Of a stretch of DNA of 64,000 bases, positions 56,988-64,000 are shown in pieces. The stretch is taken from assembly GCA_001599915.1 (NCBI GenBank), contig BCIG01000010.1, positions 310,001 to 374,000 of the forward strand, in the 5' to 3' direction. Every line of letters starts with the position of its first letter. Position 1 is the stretch's first letter. The translations under genes and the position numbers were made by a program. The notes under the pieces are model-generated. The model was not told the origin of the DNA. It searched no databases and saw only the letters and a list, made by a program, of their open reading frames with translations. The stretch comes from Symbiotaphrina buchneri. Taxonomy: Eukaryota > Ascomycota > Symbiotaphrinales > Symbiotaphrinaceae.

Positions 56988-59900
56988 TCAAGGAACACCA
57001 AAACCCTTGCCATTCTCCAGCGCTAGGGCGAGCTTCTCCCGCAACTTCTCTTTCGAAGAGTACTCCGGCAGCAGAAGGCGGCCAAAGCACGTCAAGCTCG
57101 TGGGTACACGCTGCCGTCTCAATCAGCTCCAAGGCTTCCCGAACGCGAAAACACGAGCAGGAGGAAAAGAGGGGCACGACACATACCTCACTATCAGGTC
57201 CATTCCGCTGGATCACGAACGTCATGCTCGCCACGCCGCTGACGGGTACGCGGTCGCTGGCGGTGACGAACTCCAGCAGCTGCTGCTTCTGCTCGGGCGT
57301 GTACTCGCGGACGATGGCCCAGAAGTGCTGGATCAGTGGGTGTGAGGGGCTATAGCCGTCGTCGTACCGCGTTGTTTTCTCGAGGCTGTCGACGTCGATG
57401 TCTGAGATGCCCTCGACGACGGTCTGGAGGGCTTCGGGGGTGAAGATCTGAAGGTTCATTAGTTGTAAGATAAGAGGAGAGGGCTGCGGAAGGACGCACC
57501 GACAAGGCTGTTCTGTCGAGGCATTGGTAGAAACCCCGCGCGAAGGCCTCGTATTGAGGTCGAATGGACTTGTCCGTGAGCCAGAAGATGTAATCCTTAA
57601 CGAACTGCTCGCGATTCTCGTTTGTGACCAAGTTATCATCTTCGTCATCCCAGCTCTCTGGAACCGTGGAGTCCGCGTGCAGAGTGCCTGTTTTCTTATC
57701 GAACTTGTCCCCAGGCCAGTCTTCATCGCGGCCAATCTTGTGCATGTCTACATTGTAGACTTGGCCTTGCGCTTCAAATGAGTAGTCATATGAGCGGACG
57801 AAGATGTCTTTCACGTCGCCGTCTCGCCATGTCAGAAGATCCGAAAAGCCCTTAGCTAGCTCCTCCCAGCCGTCCTGGATAAGCTCCAGATCCGTCACCT
57901 CCTTCTCTAGTAACTTGCGGTAAAGCGCCAGTGGAAAGTTCACCGGTAGTGTCAGACCGTTGTAGATAGCAAGAGAAAACAACAGGCCAATCAGCTCAAA
58001 CTTGTAGAGCGGTTCAAGTGATAATGGCTGAAACCATGACATGCGCGTCCGGGCATTCGTCGTGAAGATGCCTATGCGGAGATTGTCAGCTCTATCTGTA
58101 TGTATACAGAGCGATCCATGTCACCTACCGTAATCAGGATTAAGCGCCTCGGACATGACAAGCCTAAAGAATTCCTGCTGTACGCCCCCGTGATCAACGC
58201 CCTCCTCGCCTTCCCCGACCCCCATCCGGACTTTCAATGGTCGCATCAATTCCCTCTTCTCCCTCCGCCATAGCTGATTGAGGGCATCAGTGAGCACATG
58301 CTCTCTCCGGACTTCCAAGACTAAATACTGAGTTATCGCAGTTTTCATCCGCTGATAAAGCCTGCTCTGGTCATTCAGTGGGGTGGGTTCGGAAAAGGAC
58401 ATCTGCAGGACGAAACGGGTTGTTGTGACAGCCGTTTCATATGCTTTCGACATGTTCGAGTAGTTGACAGCTCTGAAGTATTTGATCAAGGCGGACGGCG
58501 GGAACAGGAATGAGTATGAGAGAAAATGGAGCGTTTTCTCGTTTGGAGTGAACTGCAACCACTCAACAGGCATCTCCATTGGATCTAACCGGTCCGATAG
58601 AAACGAAGTGTGGAAAACTTCAGGCCCGATATGCAGCTGCTTGTGTTTCTCATCTAGAAGGAGTCAGCAGGAGACCGTAGTATTTTGACGTATTTGCCGT
58701 ATGGCAGGAGGATACTGACAGATAGCAGACAACACCTGGACAGCTGAGCCTACTGCACTTGATCTGGTGACGACAGGCTTACCGTCCCAAGATTTCAGGA
58801 TGATCGTGCGCAGCCATTCTATGGTCACAGGGCCTAATCCAATAGGTGCCCACTGCCGTGAAATGTTGTCCTTTGACTTAGTGGAAGGGGCATTTTCGTG
58901 ATTCGTATTCGTATCGGTATTCCCTTCCGCAATTAATGGAGCAACCTGAAGATGTTTAAGGATCATATCCACCAAATCGGGTTCCACTGGGTCTTGACTC
59001 GGCTGCCTGTGTTCCTGCAAACGCATTCGAAGTGCGTCTCGAAAACACTTGCGTGCTGTGATGGCCCTTGAAACTCTGGTAATGAGGCGAACGGACAACT
59101 CATATTCCAAAGAGTCTATGACATCCAGCATATTGTTAGTCACGGCCCTTGGGACAGTAATTAGGATTGTGTCTGAGACGATCTTCCCGGCCACACGTAG
59201 TTTCCTCACAGCGGTCCATGTCTCGGCCGTTGTAGGAGGTATAGATGCGGCCAGCGCATACAAACTATGAAGAATGATATTAACAGCCTGATCATCAGGC
59301 AAGTAACTCTGCGCAGGAGTGGCGTCTGTAGATCCCACCCGTCCATTGCCTCTCATGGAGGCTCTCAAGCTAGGGCTCCTTGGACGATTCAACAGTGGAG
59401 GAGGATGAAATAGTGGCTCGCTGGCGAGCCAAAGACTATGGAACACCACGCGACGCTGCATACGGATTAACGACCTGTAGATCTGGTCAATTGAACGAGC
59501 AGTTGAAGAATCTATATGGCCTATAGATGACAGTTGTATGTTCGCCGTTGGAGCGGTAGGATCTTCAAAGCATCTGCTGAGGCTTTCTGGGGCACTCAAA
59601 ACGTAGAAGACGCTCTGCTGGATGAAAAAGACTAATCGGCGGTAATTGAAATCGAAGATAACCCTTCGCTGCTTCTGCTGCGAGGTCTCCGTCGACTGCG
59701 TCTCCCGCAAGAACTTGCATACCTTAGCCATCTCTTTCAGTTGTCGGGACAGTTCCCCAACAATGTCCACCGTTAAATGGGATAAACTCTGAGGAGGTCT
59801 GACACCATCAAAACCAACATTTCGTCCATTTAAAGACACCAATGTACTCTGCGGAGTCCTGTAGAGACTATTGGTCAAACGTAGAACGTCCTCCTCACGA

Positions 59901-61229
59901 ACATGTGACGGTGTCTTTTCCGCACTGGGACCTTTTCCCTTTTTGCTTTTGGCCAGTTCACGTTTGCGACGCTTACCAGGAAGGCTTGCCTGGGTCGGTC
60001 CATGACCATTTGTCTGCAGGTCTCTTGGCAGTAGCCACGGCTCTGTTGAGGAGGGATTCGAAAAAGGCGTGACAGGCGGGACTGCGTTGGTATAACCCGG
60101 AGATCCGACTGAAAGGTCTGCATCGTGCCCCTGAGTCTCCAACGGTATTTCCGTCGCCACTACAGGGTGTCCATTAGGCAAATCGCCCAACGTCCTCGCG
60201 CCTGAGTCACCAATGGACCCTTTCGGAGTTGGTGGTGGTCCTGTGAAGCCGTTCATAACCCCTTGATTTGTGTCATTCTCCGTACCAAGCCGCGCAGCCT
60301 TCCCCGTGGTCTTCGAAGCGTGGGGCATGTCAGCTGCTCCTCCTTGCTGATCTAAGGCGTCTCCGTTGACCACTTCTGACCCGGCCTCAGGAGAAGCGCT
60401 GGCTGGATCAGGCATGAACCTTGGAGAAGGTAAAGGCAGCCATTCTAGGAGTCTGAGAGGCCATGTGCCGAACAGATTCTGGGTGAATGACTTCGGATCT
60501 TTCTGATGCCGAGAGGATTTTTGGCCATCTTTCCTCTTTTCATGACTCCTATTTGACGGTTTGGACGTTGCCTTGTTATCCGCCGTACCGGTGTCCTCGG
60601 ACCCTCGTGAAGCTCCCTCCGTATTTGATGCGCTGGTCTGTGTTGTTGATGTCCTGCGCGAAGCATCCGGAGGTTGTTTGGTTCCGTGGCGTGAGGCCTG
60701 GCGGCTCTTATCACTATATTGCTTTGCGAGTGGAGCAGGCTGATAGTCCAGAGGAGCAACAGGTTTGTGCGGGCACAGATCCTTCTCGGGGTTATCCTGA
60801 GTAGCAAGGTAGACAGCCACTGTGCGCGCAGAGACCGCGGTGAGCTTCCTGAGAGGGCCCTTCGAGACCCTCTTGCGGCAGGTATAGCATGTGGGCGTGG
60901 TGCAATTTGGCTCTTGACATCCGTCACGAAGTTGTGAAATGTATCTAAGGACGGGTTAGCGGGCAGCCTCGTTTGAAAGCCGGCACCTGGTTGAAGCCGG
61001 AACAATTATCCTACCTCTTTATCAGGCCGCTCAGCTCCTTCCGTCTCGAGGCTTCATGGAAGACGTATATTCTCTTGGGATCAGTCACCTCGATCGTATT
61101 CTGGCGCAGTAGTTCTGGCGCATCCGGAGGCAGACACGACAGGTGACCTATCCCGAGTTGGACGAAATAACTCGATTGGAGCGAAGGAGCAATGTCCTGG
61201 CCGTCAGGACGGCGGTTATCTCGTGTCAT
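56988..61229 (-). CDS. HECT E3 ubiquitin ligase with AZUL zinc domain (Hul4/UBE3A-like)
   Basis: Six exons: 61229-61015, 60944-58720, 58653-58129, 58071-57500, 57447-57187 and 57110-56988, giving 1306 residues. Near the N-terminus an AZUL-type zinc domain follows [16 protein letters not shown]: cysteines in [14 protein letters not shown], then LYLATQ-like [20 protein letters not shown] long disordered part follows, then a helical region ([20 protein letters not shown]). The HECT domain (about 960-1306) has [34 protein letters not shown] and FVTASDRVP, ending with catalytic cysteine in [17 protein letters not shown] and the C-terminus [12 protein letters not shown] ligases pass ubiquitin through this cysteine to the substrate. 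AZUL plus HECT is the UBE3A arrangement; yeast Hul4 is the nearest relative I know. Confidence 0.93.
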
Positions 61230-61698
61230 CCTTCGTCGGCAGCAAGGAACAGCCCCATCCTAGGTGAGCGATGCAGACTCGAACCTCAGCTGGTTAATTC
61301 TCCTTGAGGAGTGCTCTACCTTCGGTGTGATTAATACCTAAATCCGGACGACGCGACGCTAAATGAAGTGTGGCTGATACCTTACCTTCTGAGGGTCCGT
61401 GTGGCTGAAGCCCGGGTTCAGCACGTGACATCTGTTCGGAAAAATGTTCCTCTACGGCGCGGGCATCATTTGGGAATACTACTTTGATAATATGTCAATA
61501 GTTTGACTATGGCGTGATGCGGAGAAATGCATGGGGAATCTATTGGCTAAGGCATGGATCTGCCTTAATCAGGGAAGACTACAGAATGCTAGACAAGCGC
61601 CTCATCATGCCATGCAGTCATCAAAATGCAAGACGAAGAATGTCAAAAGTCCGCTCCAGCCCATGTACAGACGCAAGCAAGACGGTGGTATCCATGAA
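61230..61698. other. Intergenic region between the HECT and rei1 genes
   Basis: About 470 bp holding the HECT promoter and the rei1 3' UTR. A short TTACC run lies near 61380. No gene is visible. Confidence 0.5.
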
Positions 61699-63488
61699 CT
61701 ACTGAAGGAGGGGATCCTAGTATGACAATTAGCTGGAATCCATATCGATATATGAATGTGGTCACTCACCCTGAAGTGTTTCTGGTGATTGTTCCTTTTG
61801 TTCAATCCCCACTCGTACTGTCGTCGTGCCCTCTCTCCACGCTTGCGGTCTTTCTTCTCTGCGATTGCGGCTTCTCTCTTCTTCGCGTCGTCGACGCCGA
61901 CCATACCAAGTCCACCATTGGCTCTTGAGATCAATTGTCGCCCTCTGGCGTGAGGATGCTCACCCACTTCAGAGTTTCGTCGACCTTCGATTGTCCGTCT
62001 TTGGATTCGTTCAGCCGGAGTGGGGTAATCATGCAAGTTCTGGCGATAATATCGTGCCAAAGACCTATGACCCGCTGTTCGACCTGAAGGAAGATGCAGT
62101 TCATATTCATCATGGTAGACCGCCCGATTGTGTGTGTGGGCATGCGAGTGATATCCATCTGCATTCCGATGTGGTCGTGGGTCATGGTGCGAGTGATGAT
62201 GATTCCTCTGTAACCGCTCGTACGACGGAGTCTGGTCGAGGGGAACGGCGGTGAGCTCTTCAGAATCCAAGGAAGATGCCGAGCTGTCGGTCTCCCAGCC
62301 TTCCCCGTCCTCGGCTGTCCCGTCAACGCCATCCTCCCCTTCAACAGTCATCTTGACGTCTCCATCACGTCTGGCTCCGAGCTTCACGCCGTTCCTCCCG
62401 GGTTCGCCATTCTCCGTGACATCGTCATCCTCACTGTCTTCCTCGTCGTCTGAGTACGTAGTTCTGAAGTCATAAAACTGGCCAACTTCTATCATCTCAT
62501 CTTCCGTCTCGAATGCAATCATACAGTGCCCCTTGTCTCTCATATGCGTCTGTACTCCACTCACGGTCCCCTTGACCTTTCCGCAGTAAAGACATTCATG
62601 CAAAACATGGATCCTGTCGTGCAAATAGCCGATCAAGCCCTCCAGGTCAACAAGGTATTCCTGTTCTGGGATGAAAGTACCATGTATTCTTTCCATGTGG
62701 GTGAGATTTAATGGGAGTGTTGGTGAATCGTAGTTGCAGAAGAGACACCGATTCAAATGAACAGACTTCTCCGAATCTTCAGCTGTAGCTGGAACAAATG
62801 ATGACGTGGTTGTAGCAGACAGAGGATGTTCTATGGGTTCCTTCGACCTCGGATCCGGACTCTCTGGGCGGGATGATGAGTGGCCATTGCTGATGGAGGC
62901 CTTCTTGACGCCGTTAACGACTTTGATGAACTCCTCCTCAACATCCGAGCCGTCATCTGTGCTAGATTTGTCGTCCTGAGCTGCAGTCTTCGTCGGCTCT
63001 CCGAGAGAGAATGTTGAGCTCATGACCGAGTTCGTCTCATCATCCTTTACATTCCAAGCTGACAACCTTGTCTTGTGTTTCTGGCTTCCCAGGTGGTTCT
63101 GATACGCATTTGCACTGTAGTAGGTCTTCTGACACACTGTGCAGACCTTTTCATATGCCGCCTTCGCTGCCTCGGCCGTGGTCGTAGCCTGTGCGCTGAG
63201 CACCTTTTCGGCGAATGTCTCGGAAGACAGCGGAGGTAATGATGCTACACGGCGCTTGAGATTGTAACGGCTTTGGGGGCATTGTTAGCATCCTAGAAGC
63301 CACCTGAGAGAGGGTAGGGAAAAGGAAACTCACTGCCAATCGCTACGCATATGTGCCCTCTGCAGCTCACTACTCCGGAACGCCACTTGGCAGCTGTTGC
63401 AAGTGAAGGGATGGGATGCAGGAACTGGTGCTTCAGGCTGCTCAGCAGGGCCGGGCAGACTTGTTTGCCTTGGTGCGATGGTAGCCAT
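61699..63488 (-). CDS. rei1: Cytoplasmic pre-60S factor Rei1 (C2H2 zinc-finger protein)
   Basis: Three exons, 63488-63334, 63270-61770 and 61716-61699, give 557 residues. Four C2H2 fingers are visible: FTCNSCQVAFRSSELQRAH; VCTVCQKTYYSANAYQNH; RCLFCNYDSPTLPLNLTH; and HECLYCGKVKGTVSGVQTH. Between them lie DWHRYNLKRRVASLPPLSS and FIPEQEYLVDLEGLIGYLH, both typical of Rei1/ZNF622. The C-terminal part has a His-rich stretch and the basic block ARRQYEWGLNKRNN. The last coding exon is only 18 nt and encodes DPLLQ, the known ending of fungal Rei1 (QKHFRDPLLQ), which fixes the final splice. Rei1 helps recycle export factor Arx1 and probes the exit tunnel of late 60S particles. Confidence 0.95.
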
Positions 63489-64000
63489 GTTTGCTGTGCT
63501 GAGAGAAGGAGTAGATGGTAAGAAATCAAGATAATGCCCAGAGACCCGGATGGTTGAACACGCTGCAGTGGAAAAATTCGCCCAACAACACGAACAGCAG
63601 AGGTCGTGGCAACAGCCTTGTTGAGACTTTCAAGACAGGAGAAGGATGAGGTAGGAAAGGCGGGATAGCAAGGGCCTAATGCCAATGTGCGGTGTGTGGA
63701 AAATAGCGTATCTGGGCCAAATTGGAAAGGAGGGGCAGGCCGACGATAATGGAAATGGGGGTTGAGGGGGACCGACAGATTTTGGCGTTGGGACAAGACA
63801 AGAAAAGCCAAAAGTGCGCGTTTAAAGTGTCGTTTTGGCGCTAAGTGCGTGCCGTCGCACCGAACTTTGACCGGTGAATCATGACGCTGCTTCGCTCGCT
63901 TGATGAGCGCCACAGGGACGGCCAACAGTCACCTGCGAATAACAAGCAAGGGCAGGAAAATTAGGGGACCAGCGAACGAACCAGTGAACAACCTCAGTTC
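63489..64000. other. Upstream region of rei1 to the window end
   Basis: The last 512 bp include the rei1 5' leader and promoter. A 210-codon minus-strand frame (63293-63925) overlaps the rei1 first exon in another frame and looks random. No further gene is seen. Confidence 0.5.

Noticed and set aside
63293-63925. 210-codon minus-strand frame at the window end
   Set aside because: It overlaps the well-supported first exon and intron of rei1 in another frame.
1-64000. CRISPR array, operons, secondary-metabolite cluster
   Set aside because: No regular spaced repeats exist, the genes are intron-bearing eukaryotic units, and no synthase or NRPS/PKS gene is present.

Overview
The window comes from a filamentous ascomycete (Pezizomycotina; Eurotiomycetes is my guess, not proven). 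The evidence is many short GT-AG introns (mostly 46-75 nt, several of only 38-40 nt), fungus-specific families (DUF1752/DUF3295 protein, Yrb30-type Ran binder, Tsr2, BRCT-Myb Rap1) and a sharp two-compartment base composition. I reconstructed exons by hand from splice sites, reading frame and family motifs. Every multi-exon model below sums to a whole number of codons.

Layout. From 1 to about 6838 the DNA is extremely AT-rich, gene-free and looks like RIP-mutated repeat relics; it includes one recognisable broken LTR element (3448-6290). Composition switches abruptly near 6840. From 6.8 to 17.2 kb the DNA is of normal composition but gene-poor, with a single gene, the DUF1752/DUF3295 regulator (10075-11777, minus). 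From 17.2 kb to the end it is a dense euchromatic block of housekeeping genes: CCT5 chaperonin (minus), HP1-type chromodomain protein (plus), a serine-less alpha/beta-hydrolase-like protein (minus), telomeric Rap1 (plus), an unknown zinc-finger-like protein (plus), a calpain-like protease (minus), an interrupted tRNA-Pro gene (minus), a Yju2/CCDC130 splicing factor (plus), an MFS transporter (minus), an HSL-type hydrolase (minus), Tsr2 (plus), a BSD-domain protein (plus), a Yrb30-like Ran-binding protein (minus), eRF3/Sup35 (plus), Bfr2 (minus), mitochondrial Ind1 (plus), an unknown disordered protein (minus), Rad4/XPC (plus), a Hul4/UBE3A-like HECT ligase (minus) and Rei1 (minus).

Themes. 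Many genes are divergent pairs sharing short promoters (bfr2/ind1 183 bp, unknown/rad4 253 bp, hydrolase-like/rap1 about 62 bp, cct5/HP1 448 bp, hydrolase/tsr2 513 bp, yrb30-like/sup35 581 bp). Ribosome biogenesis and translation are over-represented (Tsr2, Bfr2, Rei1, Sup35), alongside chromatin and telomere (HP1, Rap1), proteostasis (CCT5, calpain, HECT ligase) and DNA repair (Rad4).

The most unusual items are a tRNA-Pro(UGG) gene that carries, besides its normal intron, a 52-nt insertion at the D-arm; a probable frameshift near the calpain C-terminus; a hydrolase-fold protein lacking its nucleophile serine beside rap1; five GGGF-type repeats in the Rad4 tail; and a duplicated TLTQIDF motif in the protein encoded divergently from rad4. 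I found no clear previously undescribed multi-gene system.
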